DNA from: Granulicella sp.
GTDB taxonomy: Bacteria > Acidobacteriota > Terriglobia > Terriglobales > Acidobacteriaceae
DNA: 63,496 nucleotides
Assembly (NCBI GenBank): GCA_003132145.1
Contig: PKWU01000066.1
Coordinates: 31,648-95,143, forward strand
Direction: 5' to 3'
In this document: positions 52,021 through 61,158 of the stretch, piece by piece
How the letters are laid out: every line of letters begins with the position of its first letter
Numbering within the stretch: position 1 is the first letter of the stretch
The notes under the pieces: model-generated
Told to the model about the DNA's origin: nothing
The model's input: the letters and a program-made list of their open reading frames with translations, nothing else
Databases searched by the model: none
Position numbers and translations under genes: made by a program

Positions 52021-52125
52021 ACCTCGAACCTCGAACCTCAAACCTCAAACCTCGAACCTCGAACCTCGAACCTCAAACCTCGAACCTCGAACCTCGAACC
52101 TAGTACCTAGTACCTTGTACCTAGC
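52021..52125. repeat. 15-unit heptamer array ending at a start codon
   Basis: Fifteen exact 7-bp units: ACCTCGA x2, ACCTCAA x2, ACCTCGA x3, ACCTCAA, ACCTCGA x3, ACCTAGT x2, ACCTTGT, ACCTAGC, immediately followed by the ATG at 52126. No Shine-Dalgarno sequence is present in the last 30 bases. Confidence 0.95.
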
Positions 52126-52923
52126 ATGACCGACAACACCCAGCGCTTCACCGGCCGCGCCGAAGACTACGACCGCTATCGCCAGCGCTACCCCACCGAA
52201 GAGATCCTCAACCGCTTGCGCGAGTGGTGCGGCCTCGCACCGGACTGGCTCGTCGCCGACATCGGAGCAGGCACCGGCATGCTCGCCGAGGTCTTCCTCG
52301 AAAACGGAAACCGCGTCCTCGCCATCGAACCAAATCTGGACATGCGCGACCAGATGCGCCCTTCCGTCGAGCAGCACCTCGGCCATCCCGCGCTGCAACT
52401 CGAGATCATCGACGCCACCGCCGAAGACACAACGCTCCCCGCCGCATCCATCGACCTGGTCGCCGCCGGCCGCGCCTTCCACTGGTTCGACAAGGACCGC
52501 GCCCTCGCCGAGTTCCACCGCATCCTCAAGCCCACCGGATGGGTCGTGCTGGTCGCCGTCGATCGCGACCGCGATTCCACTGACCCCGCTTACCGCCCTC
52601 AGATCGACGCGTACGAACACCTGATGGCCACGCACGGTACCGATTACACGCGCGTCCGCTCCGGCTACCGCACCTACGACAGGATAGATACGTTCTTCGA
52701 CGGTGAACTCCACCGGGCGCAACTCCCCGGCCTACGACCGCTCGACTGGCCCACCTTCAGCGGCCACGCCAAGTCGCTGTCCGTCACTCCCCAGCCCGGC
52801 CATCCCGGCTACGATGCGTTCGCGCGCGCGCTGCGCCATTACTTCGACACGCACGCCCGCGACGGCATCCTCGCCATGCCTACCATTTGCTGGATCACCG
52901 CGGCGCGCTACCGCCCGCAATAA
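52126..52923 (+). CDS. Class I SAM-dependent methyltransferase (UbiE/Tam-like)
   Basis: 265 residues. FTGRAEDYDRYRQRYP at the N-terminus, then motif I LVADIGAGTGMLAEVF, VLAIEPNLDMRDQM (motif II), and SIDLVAAGRAFHWFDKDRAL (post-motif with the AFHWF sequence common to this group), LKPTGWVVLVAVDRD (motif III). Substrate unknown; relatives methylate small acids such as trans-aconitate. The ATG directly follows a 15-unit heptamer array and has no visible ribosome-binding site, so expression may depend on array length. Confidence 0.88.
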   Translation: MTDNTQRFTGRAEDYDRYRQRYPTEEILNRLREWCGLAPDWLVADIGAGTGMLAEVFLENGNRVLAIEPNLDMRDQMRPSVEQHLGHPALQLEIIDATAEDTTLPAASIDLVAAGRAFHWFDKDRALAEFHRILKPTGWVVLVAVDRDRDSTDPAYRPQIDAYEHLMATHGTDYTRVRSGYRTYDRIDTFFDGELHRAQLPGLRPLDWPTFSGHAKSLSVTPQPGHPGYDAFARALRHYFDTHARDGILAMPTICWITAARYRPQ

Positions 52924-52943
52924 CGAATCAGCTCGAAACGCCT

Positions 52944-53165
52944 TCAGGCTGCCTTGTTGGACCCTTTGTGCGGATGGACGTCCTCGGCCTCATCCTGCAG
53001 GTGCGCTTTCACCACCGTATAACGCGTGTAGAACCTTTTGCCACAGGTCAGGCAACCCATAGGTCTCAAGCCCATCATGGACATCAGCCAGTCGAGACCC
53101 TTGCGGTGCAATCGATGGCAGGCCCCGCATTTGCAGCGTGGGCACGAAAAAGTGGAGTGGAGCAT
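52944..53165 (-). CDS. Small zinc-ribbon-like protein
   Basis: 73 residues. CPRCKCGACHRLHRKG near the N-terminus and GCLTCGKRF in the middle give CxxC-xC-xxC and CxxC clusters likely to bind zinc, with a hydrophobic LDWLMSMMGLRP between them. The C-terminus is charged (HLQDEAEDVHPHKG). ATG at 53165 has AGGAG six bases upstream. Similar small proteins occur in acidobacterial genomes, but no function is known to me. Confidence 0.7.
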   Translation of the reverse strand: MLHSTFSCPRCKCGACHRLHRKGLDWLMSMMGLRPMGCLTCGKRFYTRYTVVKAHLQDEAEDVHPHKGSNKAA

Positions 53166-53480
53166 AGTTGTCTCCTAAGCTGCACGTAGATCTGCCTCAC
53201 AGCAAAAAGTCTTTCCATTGATTCTTGTTGAAGGTCGGCCAAGTCTTGTGCATACAGCACTTCCGCAAGAAAGTTATGACACCGACAGGGGGTGTCGTGT
53301 CATGGACCAGGGAGAAAATATCAAGGGGTGTCGGATCCAGAAAACCCCCAGGGACACATGTCGCCTACGAGCGCGACTGTCCAATAGGATGCGCCATCTT
53401 CCCCGCCGGGTTATCCCGGCCCAGCCCCGGCGCTCGCTTCGATTTCCTCAAATCAAACTCATGTATTTCTTGGGGACGAC
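53166..53480. other. Non-coding gap with an inverted repeat
   Basis: No gene is seen. ATGACAC (53276-53282) and GTGTCAT (53297-53303) form an inverted repeat, with an inner GACACC / GGTGTC pair that could form an alternative stem. Confidence 0.5.
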
Positions 53481-53754
53481 TCAGGGCCATTGGCGGGACG
53501 CATGGCGAATGCGGATAATACGTACTTGGTCTCCGACAATCCTGTAGATAGCGATGTAGGGCCAGGGAGCGAAGATCAACTCACGCGTTCCCGGCAGAAT
53601 GCCGATTCTGCCCATATGCGGAGTGGATGCGAGACTCTCCACCTGTCGGTAGATTCTGTCCCCCACCCGCGCCGCAGCGCCGGGCTTGTCGCCGGAAATA
53701 AAATCGACTAGATCATCCAGATCGGCCGCGGCTCGAGGACTCCAGAACCCTCAC
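53481..53754 (-). pseudogene. ParE/RelE-family toxin with 5' frameshift
   Basis: The main frame reads FWSPRAAADLDDLVDFISGD, then IYRQVESLASTPHMGRIGIL, ending YIAIYRIVGDQVRIIRIRHA, all typical of ParE/RelE toxins. In the expected position a GTG (53754-53752) overlaps the antitoxin stop as GTGA, but only ten bases separate GTG from the TGG of FWSPR, so the start is out of frame by one. A GTG at 53666 could give a 61-residue truncated product lacking the first helix. The toxin is probably inactive. Confidence 0.75.
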
Positions 53755-53981
53755 GCGGTCTTGCGCAGGCGATGGTTCAAACGTTCGAAGACCTCTTCCT
53801 GCGTCAGCCAGCCATCGCGCTCGGCCGACTCCTCACCCTCGCGCAGATCGGCCATCAGCCCCTCCATGTGATTGAGGTACCCATCGAGCACCTCGGAAAG
53901 GACTTGCTCAAGCGTAACGCCTCTCTCCGCCGCTAGCTGCTGTAACCGCTCTTCCTGCTCGGGTTTGAGTTGCACCGCCAT
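53751..53981 (-). CDS. Antitoxin, ParD-like
   Basis: 76 residues. MAVQLKPEQEERLQQLAAER followed by GVTLEQVLSEVLDGYLNHME is a ribbon-helix-helix-like start; the C-terminal half is charged (REGEESAERDGWLTQEEVFERL), as expected of a toxin-neutralising arm. ATG at 53981; the TTG two codons upstream is less likely. It remains intact while the downstream toxin is frameshifted. Confidence 0.8.
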   Translation of the reverse strand: MAVQLKPEQEERLQQLAAERGVTLEQVLSEVLDGYLNHMEGLMADLREGEESAERDGWLTQEEVFERLNHRLRKTA

Positions 53982-54048
53982 AAGCAAAGGTTAGAGTCTC
54001 GCAGACGCGCCGTCAAATCCAATTTGAGACCCCACAGGCGACAGACTT

Positions 54049-55716
54049 CTAGCACTCAATCACGTTCAGCGCCAGTCCCGCCAGGCTCGTCTCCTTATAC
54101 CGAGACTGCATATCCATCCCCGTCTCATACATCGTCTTGATGACCTGATCCAGAGACAGCTTATGCCCCTCCGTCTCGTGCATCGCGATCCGGCTCGCGT
54201 TGATCGCCTTCACCGCGCCCATCCCATTGCGCTCGATGCACGGTATCTGCACCAGCCCGCCGATCGGGTCGCACGTCATGCCCAGGTTGTGTTCCATCGC
54301 GATCTCCGCCGCGTGCTCCACCTGCGCATTCGTGCCGTTCTGCGCGGCCACCAGCCCGCCCGCCGCCATCGAGCACGCCACCCCCACCTCGCCCTGGCAC
54401 CCCACCTCCGCGCCCGAGATGCTCGCGTTCTCCTTGTAAAGAATCCCAATCGCCGCCGCTGTCAGGAAGTACCGCAGCAGCCCCTCCTCCTTCTCGTGTT
54501 CCTCCATCCCCTCGCACAGAAAGCGCAGATAGTAGTGCGCAATCGCCGGAATCACTCCCGCCGCCCCGTTCGTCGGAGCGGTCACCACGCGCCCGCCCGC
54601 GGCGTTCTCCTCATTCACCGCCATCGCCCACATCGTCACCCAGTCCAGCGCGGCCAGCGGATCGTACTTGCCGCTCGGCTCGTCCCCACTCAGTCTTCTC
54701 GCCAGCCGCGGAGCCCGCCGCCGCACGTTCAATCCGCCCGGCAGTATTCCCTCCACCTCCATACCCCGCTGTGTACAAGCGTCCATCGCCCGCCACAACA
54801 TCAGCACCGCCGCACGCCCCCGATCCTCCAACGACCCCGCCGGCGCCTGCACCCGATCCTCCAATGACGCTGCCGGCACCTTTGCCTCTGGGATGGGTCC
54901 GGGCTCGTAGCCCAAGGCTTCAGCCTCGGGTCTCAAGGACATTTCCGCTCTTGCCTCTGAGATAGGTCCGGGCTTTAGCCCGGACACTTGCGAACCTTGG
55001 ATGAGAGGCTTTAGCCCCTGGGATATGTTCTCCGCCACCGGCCGCACAATCTTCACCCGCTCATCCGCCAGCAACGCGCACTCATTCGCCAGCACCAACT
55101 CCGCGATCGTCAGCCCATGCTCCTCCGCAACCCGCAGCAACTCCGCCGAGCTGCGAAACGGATACGGCACCACCCGCATCGAAACCCCACTACCACTCGC
55201 TGTCGCCAGCCGCTCCGCCTGCGACACAATAAACCCGCCGCCGATCGAGTAGAACACCTCATCCGCCAGAGTCGCCCCCGCCGCATCCGTCGCCACAAAC
55301 CGCATCCCGTTCGGATGCGACACCACCCCAGCCTCGGGATACATCTGCTCCCGCAGGAACCGCAGGTCTGCCTCTTCGCCCGAACCTGCCACGCGAAACG
55401 CAATCCCCACGCGCCCACCCAGCATCAGCCACGACGTCGCCCGCACCTCCGCGATCTTCGCCTCCACCCCTGCCGGATCCACCGAATCCGGAGCCTCTCC
55501 CATCAACCCCAGCAGCACTGCGCGGTCCGTTCCATGTCCCCGTCCGGTCAGCGCCAGAGAGCCATATAGATCCACCGTCACCCGCGCCGTCTTCGCCAGC
55601 AGCCCCGCCGCCTTAAGCTCGCGCACAAACCGCCGCGCCGCGCGCATCGGTCCCACCGTATGCGAGCTCGACGGCCCAATCCCAATCTTGAACAACTCAA
55701 ACAGGCTTGTATTCAC
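54049..55716 (-). CDS. sdaA: L-serine dehydratase, iron-sulfur type, with repeat-derived insert
   Basis: 555 residues; single-chain enzymes of this family are about 450-460. Deaminates L-serine to pyruvate using a [4Fe-4S] cluster. The N-terminal beta part has [17 protein letters not shown], the alpha part has [21 protein letters not shown] with cluster Cys, and [18 protein letters not shown] with another Cys. Residues ~229-300, between [10 protein letters not shown] and [12 protein letters not shown], are an insert made of repeated pieces ([25 protein letters not shown]). They replace the normal short linker between the two parts. Start GTG at 55716. Confidence 0.94.
   Translation of the reverse strand: MNTSLFELFKIGIGPSSSHTVGPMRAARRFVRELKAAGLLAKTARVTVDLYGSLALTGRGHGTDRAVLLGLMGEAPDSVDPAGVEAKIAEVRATSWLMLGGRVGIAFRVAGSGEEADLRFLREQMYPEAGVVSHPNGMRFVATDAAGATLADEVFYSIGGGFIVSQAERLATASGSGVSMRVVPYPFRSSAELLRVAEEHGLTIAELVLANECALLADERVKIVRPVAENISQGLKPLIQGSQVSGLKPGPISEARAEMSLRPEAEALGYEPGPIPEAKVPAASLEDRVQAPAGSLEDRGRAAVLMLWRAMDACTQRGMEVEGILPGGLNVRRRAPRLARRLSGDEPSGKYDPLAALDWVTMWAMAVNEENAAGGRVVTAPTNGAAGVIPAIAHYYLRFLCEGMEEHEKEEGLLRYFLTAAAIGILYKENASISGAEVGCQGEVGVACSMAAGGLVAAQNGTNAQVEHAAEIAMEHNLGMTCDPIGGLVQIPCIERNGMGAVKAINASRIAMHETEGHKLSLDQVIKTMYETGMDMQSRYKETSLAGLALNVIEC
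54810..55030. repeat. Composite repeats inside L-serine dehydratase
   Basis: Contains two copies of CCCGATCCTCCAAYGAC 37 bp apart, two copies of TTGCCTCTGRGATRGGTCC 69 bp apart (starting near 54882 and 54951), and the perfect palindrome GTCCGGGCT-TT-AGCCCGGAC (54966-54985). All spacing keeps the reading frame. Confidence 0.85.
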
Positions 55717-55749
55717 GCTCGTATTGTAGGCCGCTGCATGGCCGTCGTA

Positions 55750-56118
55750 TCACCGAGCCCGCTTCTTCTCCGCTTTCACCTTCCCCGATTCCGAAGTCTG
55801 CTTCGACACCACATTCTTGTGCGCCACCACCAGCGCCCCGCGCATCGTCCCCTCATCCGCGCGGTCGAGCACGATATACGTCATCCCCATCCGTCCCCAC
55901 CCGCCCTGCACCGGCTCAAACACCTCCGGCAACTCGGCCACGAACGCCGCCTGCTGTTCCAGCGTCAACTTCAGCACGCCGCGACCGCGCGCCTGTCCCG
56001 ACAGCGTCGCAAAGATCCGCCCACCCACGCGAAAGTCCGGATTCCCCATGTGCGCGCTCTCCGCCGCACCAGGCAAGCCACACGCGATCCTGCGAAACAG
56101 ATCGACGCCCGCAGACAT
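55750..56118 (-). CDS. MmcQ/YjbR-family DNA-binding-like protein
   Basis: 122 residues. FRRIACGLPGAAESAHMGNP, DFRVGGRIFATLSG, and LKLTLEQQAAFVAELPEVFEPVQGGWGRMGMTYIVL, in adjoining parts, give the CyaY-like double-winged fold of MmcQ/YjbR proteins. The C-terminus is Lys/Arg-rich (SGKVKAEKKRAR). The role is not established. ATG at 56118. Confidence 0.9.
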   Translation of the reverse strand: MSAGVDLFRRIACGLPGAAESAHMGNPDFRVGGRIFATLSGQARGRGVLKLTLEQQAAFVAELPEVFEPVQGGWGRMGMTYIVLDRADEGTMRGALVVAHKNVVSKQTSESGKVKAEKKRAR

Positions 56119-56139
56119 GCACCGCCCCCTCGAATCGTC

Positions 56140-57213
56140 TTAGTGCTTCGCGCTCCCCGGGAGCCGCACCACCGGCGCAATCCCCGGCCCCGGCGTCCCC
56201 ATGGTCCTCAGGTATGCTGCCGCCGCGGTCAGCCGCACCGGATACTTCGAATCCACGAACAGTTTATAGATCGCCATCGAAGTTGCATTGTCGTGATACT
56301 CCATCAGACCCTTCAGCGCCGCCACACGCACGATCTGGTCCTTTTCTCCCAGCGCCGCGATCAACTCCCTGTGGACGGGCTCGATCCGCTCCTGCGATAG
56401 CTGCTCGATGGCCGATGCGCGCGCGAAGTCTCCCCCGGTTTGGTGCATGAATTGAAAAGCCGTGATTCCATACCCAAACGGCCCCAGCAGCATGTATGCG
56501 CCCTGCATCGCTCCCATCCTTGCCAGCATGGCCGGGTCGTGCAGGTCCTTGTTGATCTTGTGCTTCGTCCCATGCAGCAGTGTCGGATTCGTGCTCCGAT
56601 CTCCATTCACCACCGACATCAGGATGTCCTCGCCGGACTTGTCGTTCATCTTCCACAGCGTCATCGCCGCCGCAAACGCCACCTGCGGCTCCTTGTCGTC
56701 CAGCAGGTTGCGAATATTGGTGGTCAGGTTGCGGTCCTTCGTCTGCCCGGCCGCCAGCACCGCCGCCGTCCGCACGTCGAGATCCGGTTCCGTCATCGCA
56801 TTCGCGATCATCTTCGACGAGCGAGGCGAGCGCAGCAACCCCAGCGCCGCCAGTGCCTGCAGCCGTGTCTGTGTGTGTTTTGCGTTGCCCGCCGCGTCCG
56901 TCAGGATCGCCCACGCCTCGCGAATCCGGTCCTCGGGAGTCGAGGTCGCGGGCAGCGTCACCGGTGGAGCCTCGATCTCCTCACTCTGCGCGCTGTCTGA
57001 TTTCTGGGCGCTATCCGGCTTCGCAGGCGCGGTCTGGGTCTTTCCGGAAGCATCCTGCCCCTTGGCGGGTGCATCCTGTCCTTTAGTCGAAGTATCGGCG
57101 GCCTGCCCCGCCGCATTCAACACGCAACCAAGTCCAGCCAAAGCAAGTAGAACAAGGACCGCCCGCATACCTCTGAACAGCTTCCTGGGCCCGGTCATCC
57201 TCGCGACTTTCAT
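56140..57213 (-). CDS. Exported HEAT-repeat protein
   Basis: 357 residues. Signal or anchor helix (MRAVLVLLALAGLGCVLNAA) with a Cys that could be a lipidation site (LAGLGC), then a low-complexity linker (KGQDAPAKGQDASGKTQTAP). About five HEAT-like helix pairs follow (TRLQALAALGLLRSPRSSKM, DLDVRTAAVLAAGQTKDRN, EPQVAFAAAMTLWKMNDKS, QIVRVAALKGLMEYHDNAT, YPVRLTAAAAYLRTMG). Probably a scaffold in the periplasm or on the inner face of the outer membrane. Role unknown. Confidence 0.85.
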   Translation of the reverse strand: MKVARMTGPRKLFRGMRAVLVLLALAGLGCVLNAAGQAADTSTKGQDAPAKGQDASGKTQTAPAKPDSAQKSDSAQSEEIEAPPVTLPATSTPEDRIREAWAILTDAAGNAKHTQTRLQALAALGLLRSPRSSKMIANAMTEPDLDVRTAAVLAAGQTKDRNLTTNIRNLLDDKEPQVAFAAAMTLWKMNDKSGEDILMSVVNGDRSTNPTLLHGTKHKINKDLHDPAMLARMGAMQGAYMLLGPFGYGITAFQFMHQTGGDFARASAIEQLSQERIEPVHRELIAALGEKDQIVRVAALKGLMEYHDNATSMAIYKLFVDSKYPVRLTAAAAYLRTMGTPGPGIAPVVRLPGSAKH

Positions 57214-57454
57214 GTCAGTCTCCGCGTTCCGTTCGTATCTATATCTATCTAGCAGTTAATGGGATGCGAAATTCGCAGGCTGCCGCTGGCGAAATTGCAG
57301 CAAAACCGTTCCGCGCGCCCCAGCCTAATATCCCGCCGCTCGCGCTGATGACGTTCCGGTTCGGCGAGCGTATCTTCTGGATCGCTCCAGAGCGATGCCA
57401 AGGATTGACAAAGATTGTCATTCGCGTCAGCATCGAAAGCAGGAGGTTTCCCTC

Positions 57455-57721
57455 ATGAACGTCTCGCTTACCCCGGAGCTCGAACGGTTTGTTGTCGCCA
57501 AGGTCGACTCTGGCCGCTACAACTCGGCCAGCGAGGTAGTGCGCGAGGCTCTCCGGTTGCTGGAAGAGCACGATCAGGCGCGCAGCGTACAGATTGCCGC
57601 TTTCAACCGGGAACTTGGCCATCGTTTGGCCTCGCTCGACCGCGCAGAGAAAATCGATCCGGCAGCAGCGCGCAAGCGGATCGAGAGCAAGTCACGTGCG
57701 CGGAAAAAGATCAGCGCGTGA
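57455..57721 (+). CDS. ParD-family antitoxin (orphan)
   Basis: 88 residues. MNVSLTPELERFVVAKVDSG, YNSASEVVREALRLLEEHD is the ribbon-helix-helix ParD signature; the C-terminal (IDPAAARKRIESKSRARKKI) is basic. ATG at 57455 has AGGAGG nine bases upstream. The toxin gene that should start at the overlapping GTG is cut short after nine codons. Confidence 0.87.
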   Translation: MNVSLTPELERFVVAKVDSGRYNSASEVVREALRLLEEHDQARSVQIAAFNRELGHRLASLDRAEKIDPAAARKRIESKSRARKKISA

Positions 57722-57744
57722 ACCAGTACGTCTTGAGTGTTGCC
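57718..57744 (+). pseudogene. ParE toxin remnant
   Basis: GTG (57718-57720) overlaps the antitoxin TGA and reads MNQYVLSVA, the usual ParE start (MxxYxLS), but the similarity stops there; downstream sequence is the 3' end of the cytochrome c gene on the other strand. Confidence 0.6.
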
Positions 57745-57759
57745 CCTTGCTGGTTTCCC

Positions 57760-58164
57760 CTATTTCTTGGAAAACGAGCGCACTAACACCACCATGTTCC
57801 ACATATCGTCCGGTTTAGCGCGGTCGCCTTCGCCGGTCATCTTGCCTTTGCCGTTCTTGATGATGGAGAAGATCTCTCCGTCGGACAAATCTTTCAGAGC
57901 TGCCGGATCGGTGTAGTCCTTAAGCGAAAGCTTCAGATCGGCAACCAGATCCCCTTTGCCGTTTCCGTTGTCTCCGTGACACATGGCGCAATCGTATCCG
58001 TACACCTTCTTGGCCCGCGCCATGGATTCAGGTGTGGACTTCACCGGATTAACCAGTTGCGCGGCGCCAGCGGGAGTACTCGACGGCGCAGGGTTCGCTG
58101 CCGGTTGCTGCGGCGAAAACGCAAATAGCAGCGGCGCGCCAAGAATGAACAATGGCTTCAGCAT
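57760..58164 (-). CDS. Small c-type cytochrome
   Basis: 134 residues. Signal peptide (PLFILGAPLLFAFS), an Ala/Pro linker, then AKKVYGYDCAMCHGDNGNGKGDL with the heme-binding CxxCH. The axial Met is probably in KGKMTGEGDRAKPDDMW. It is periplasmic, needs the cytochrome c maturation machinery, and carries electrons; partner unknown. ATG at 58164. Confidence 0.92.
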   Translation of the reverse strand: MLKPLFILGAPLLFAFSPQQPAANPAPSSTPAGAAQLVNPVKSTPESMARAKKVYGYDCAMCHGDNGNGKGDLVADLKLSLKDYTDPAALKDLSDGEIFSIIKNGKGKMTGEGDRAKPDDMWNMVVLVRSFSKK

Positions 58165-58320
58165 ACGAGCCTCCTGCTCCTGTGTTGTCGAACGGCATCC
58201 TATGCCCCTCGCGAGCCGATGGGAAGCTTTATCTTCCAGGGCTAAAGCTAACGCTAATAGCCGCTCCGCCGGGTGCTAGACTCAAGCGTCCGCTTTTCAC
58301 GCTGAGTTCCGGTCGCCAAC

Positions 58321-59439
58321 ATGCTCTTCAAATCCCGCAGCGCCGCCGTCTACGGCATCGACGCCCACATCATCGACGTCGAAGTCGACTTCGCCGGATT
58401 CAAAACCGAGCAGGAGCAGTTCAACACCGTCGGCCTCCCCGACGCCGCAGTCCGCGAATCCCGCGACCGCGTCCGCTCCGCCATCAAGAACTCCGGCTTC
58501 GACCTTCCCTGCACCCGCATCACCATCAACCTCGCCCCCGCCGACATCAAGAAGGCAGGCTCCGGCTTCGATCTGCCCATCGCTATCGGCATCCTCGGCG
58601 CGTACGGCGCGCTGCACATCAAAGACATCTCCAACTTCCTCCTCGTCGGCGAACTCGGCCTCGACGGCAGTCTGCGCGCCGTCCAGGGAATGCTCCCCAT
58701 CGCCATCGCCGCGCGCACTGCCGGCATTCGCAACCTGCTCATCCCCGCCTCCAACGCGCGCGAAGCTGCAGTAGTCGAAGGCGTCGACGTCTACCCCGTC
58801 AACACTCTGCTCGAAGTCCGCGAACTCCTCAACTCCGCCTCCTTCGGCGCCATCACCGCCAAGCCGCTGCGCGTCGAAGCCGCCACCCTGCTCGACGAAC
58901 TCCAGCACTTCCCCTACGACTTCAAAGACGTCCGTGGCCAGCACGTCGCGAAACGCGCCCTCGAAGTCGCCGCCGCGGGCGGGCACAACATCCTCATGAT
59001 CGGCCCACCCGGCTCGGGCAAGACCATGCTCGCCAAGCGCCTGCCATCCATCCTCGCGCCACTGCGTTTTGAAGAAGCGCTCGAGACCACCAAGATCCAC
59101 TCCGTCGCCGGCGTGCTCGACGCTGAACAGGGCCTGGTCACCCACCGCCCGTTCCGTTCGCCGCACCACACCATCTCCGACGCAGGCCTCATCGGCGGCG
59201 GAATGATCCCCCGCCCCGGCGAAGTCTCGCTCGCCCACAACGGCCTGCTCTTCCTCGACGAACTCCCCGAGTTCCCCCGCAACGTCCTCGAAGTTCTCCG
59301 CCAGCCGCTCGAAGACGGCACCGTCACCATCGCGCGCGCGGCCATGTCGCTCAGCTTTCCCGCGCGCTTCATGCTCGCCGCGGCTATGAATCCTTGTCCG
59401 TGCGGGTTATCTCATCGCTACATGGCTCTGGCAAGTTGA
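58321..59439 (+). pseudogene. comM: comM/yifB Mg-chelatase-like ATPase, interrupted by element
   Basis: Intact N-terminal 361 codons: Lon-like domain ([38 protein letters not shown]), Walker [21 protein letters not shown], Walker [14 protein letters not shown], and the family [10 protein letters not shown] near 59381-59406. Normally about 140 more residues follow (sensor and arginine-finger parts). Here the sequence changes right after NPCPCG and stops after [10 protein letters not shown] at 59439. ComM is a branch-migration helicase for natural transformation in better-known bacteria; the interrupted gene should be non-functional unless the element excises. Confidence 0.92.
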
Positions 59440-60919
59440 TGTAAACCCCATGAATAGAGGAATTTGCGACTCTTACGTCTGCGGCCGTCGCTGCCAGAAT
59501 GCGCCGCTTGTCCTGCACATTCAGGAATTCCCAGTCATGGAATGTCCAGCAGATTGAGTCCAGCACCTCCGTTGTCATCGGCGCCGCCGGCTTGTGCTGC
59601 GCTAGGAGGCCTTGGTTGACTTTCAATTCGGCTTCGATTCCTGCCAACCGGCCATCCCTGTCCGGTCCCGTGATCACGCCATCGAAGTATGCACCCAGAA
59701 CCCGTTCGCGCTTGGCCGCCAAGGCTGATATTTCGGTCTCGACGCGGGTCAAGACTGCAACCGAGACCGGATCATCCATCCGTCGCTCGTGTTCCTGCAC
59801 GAGCGCCCGGAGAAAGGCTGGATCCGTAAGGCGGTCTCCAAAGACGGCATCGAGCTGAGGTTCGAGTATCTCGCGGCGCATGTAGGTGGTGGCGCACTTG
59901 TGGTCGGTCGACTTCGGGTACTGCTTTGCCTTGCACACGTAGTACAGTCCACCCCGTGCGTTTGAGTATGTGTAAACCAGTTCTCCGCATTCGGAGCACG
60001 ACAGGTGACCGTGGTAGGCGTATGGCGAGACGTGATCCGGATTTGTCCTCCAGTGCCGTTTCTTCTTTACGTCCATGATTTGCTGCGCCTGCTGGAAATC
60101 GGCTTCGCTGACCAGGCCCACGTCGATGACCTTTACGCGGATGATCTCGTCGGGAGCCCGCTGGATTTTCGGACGGTCCCCCTGGCGACCATCACGCTTG
60201 TGTTTCGAGGCAGATGGCGACGTGTCACGCTTCTTATCGATGACACGCCAGCCTGTATAGATTGGGTTGCGCAACATAATGCGCAGACCTGTGGAAGTGA
60301 CCCCAGTCCGCTTGGCGATTTCGTTGTATCCGATGTTGCCGGCCAGCAGGAGCCGGAATGCTTCTCGAATCTTCTCTGAGCTGGGAGTGTAGAACCATCC
60401 GAGATCCTTCCTATACCCAACCCCATAAGGCAGAGTGATATAGCTCTGGGGGTTCTCTCCCTGTCTTCGCTTGGCTTCCTTCGCTCCCCATACCCGTTCG
60501 CGAATCTCCTCGCGTTCAACCCCGGCAAATAGTGCCCGGACGCCACCCATGAGCCGTCCCATTTTGCTTCCCAGGTCGATTGGGCCTTCGGGGAGGTACA
60601 GAATGGTCTTGGTGTCTGCGAAGTGCTGGAGGAGTTGATAATCGTCAAAGTTCTCCGGTCGCATCAACCGAGAGAATTCTTTTGTCACGACGCCGTGAAT
60701 CTCCGGCGACCTCATCAATTCAATCATTTCCCGGATCTCAGGCGCGTGCAGGACGGCCGCGCCTGAAACATCCGAGATCTCAAATGACTTAAAGATCTCG
60801 AGGCCATGGGTTGCCGAGGTCCGGCGGTTGGCGGCTCGTTGAGCGGGAATACTTGCCTTGTCAGCCGCAGCTTGCCTCGCAGTTGAGACGCGGATAAGTT
60901 CGATGACCTTTTTACTCAT
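59384..60919 (-). CDS. Large serine recombinase (integrase)
   Basis: 511 residues. Resolvase domain: [20 protein letters not shown] with the nucleophilic Ser, and [17 protein letters not shown]. Recombinase domain: [40 protein letters not shown]. Zinc ribbon: [20 protein letters not shown], then YVCKAKQ and [12 protein letters not shown]-terminal coiled coil follows. The start at 60919 overlaps the upstream gene's stop (ATGA). The last codons (TRTDKDS, then stop) are read antisense through comM codons for MNPCPCG, so the C-terminus depends on the attachment junction. Confidence 0.95.
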   Translation of the reverse strand: MSKKVIELIRVSTARQAAADKASIPAQRAANRRTSATHGLEIFKSFEISDVSGAAVLHAPEIREMIELMRSPEIHGVVTKEFSRLMRPENFDDYQLLQHFADTKTILYLPEGPIDLGSKMGRLMGGVRALFAGVEREEIRERVWGAKEAKRRQGENPQSYITLPYGVGYRKDLGWFYTPSSEKIREAFRLLLAGNIGYNEIAKRTGVTSTGLRIMLRNPIYTGWRVIDKKRDTSPSASKHKRDGRQGDRPKIQRAPDEIIRVKVIDVGLVSEADFQQAQQIMDVKKKRHWRTNPDHVSPYAYHGHLSCSECGELVYTYSNARGGLYYVCKAKQYPKSTDHKCATTYMRREILEPQLDAVFGDRLTDPAFLRALVQEHERRMDDPVSVAVLTRVETEISALAAKRERVLGAYFDGVITGPDRDGRLAGIEAELKVNQGLLAQHKPAAPMTTEVLDSICWTFHDWEFLNVQDKRRILAATAADVRVANSSIHGVYINLPEPCSDEITRTDKDS

Positions 60920-61158
60920 AGCTCGACCCCGCACAGTTGCCGTGCATAGTCTAGCGCCTCAAGATCGTCGCGATTCAAGAGAGCGGTACGCATCCGACTG
61001 AGGATATCCCGCCTTTTTCCAGCAATCTCAATTGCTATATCCAACAAGCCTCCAACATTTGTCGCCGGGGATTTGCTCTGGTTCTTTGAGTCTTGGTTCG
61101 CCGAAATCAGGCCGCTCTCATGCACTTGCAGCGTTTGAGCAGCCTCGGTCGCAATCAC
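60916..61158 (-). CDS. Small protein coupled to the recombinase
   Basis: 80 residues (GTG start at 61158, with GAGG about ten bases upstream). TEAAQTLQVHESGLISANQD, then a Ser/Lys/Asn-rich piece and [40 protein letters not shown]: two amphipathic helices. It overlaps the recombinase ATG by 4 bp, so it is translated with it. Small genes in this position can be recombination directionality factors, but no motif proves that here. Confidence 0.55.
   Translation of the reverse strand: MIATEAAQTLQVHESGLISANQDSKNQSKSPATNVGGLLDIAIEIAGKRRDILSRMRTALLNRDDLEALDYARQLCGVEL

Noticed and set aside
52021..52125. Heptamer array as a CRISPR array
   Set aside because: Units are 7 bp and contiguous, with no spacers and no cas genes.
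57245..57622. 125-codon minus-strand frame over the parD gene
   Set aside because: Antisense to a clear ParD antitoxin with a good ribosome-binding site.
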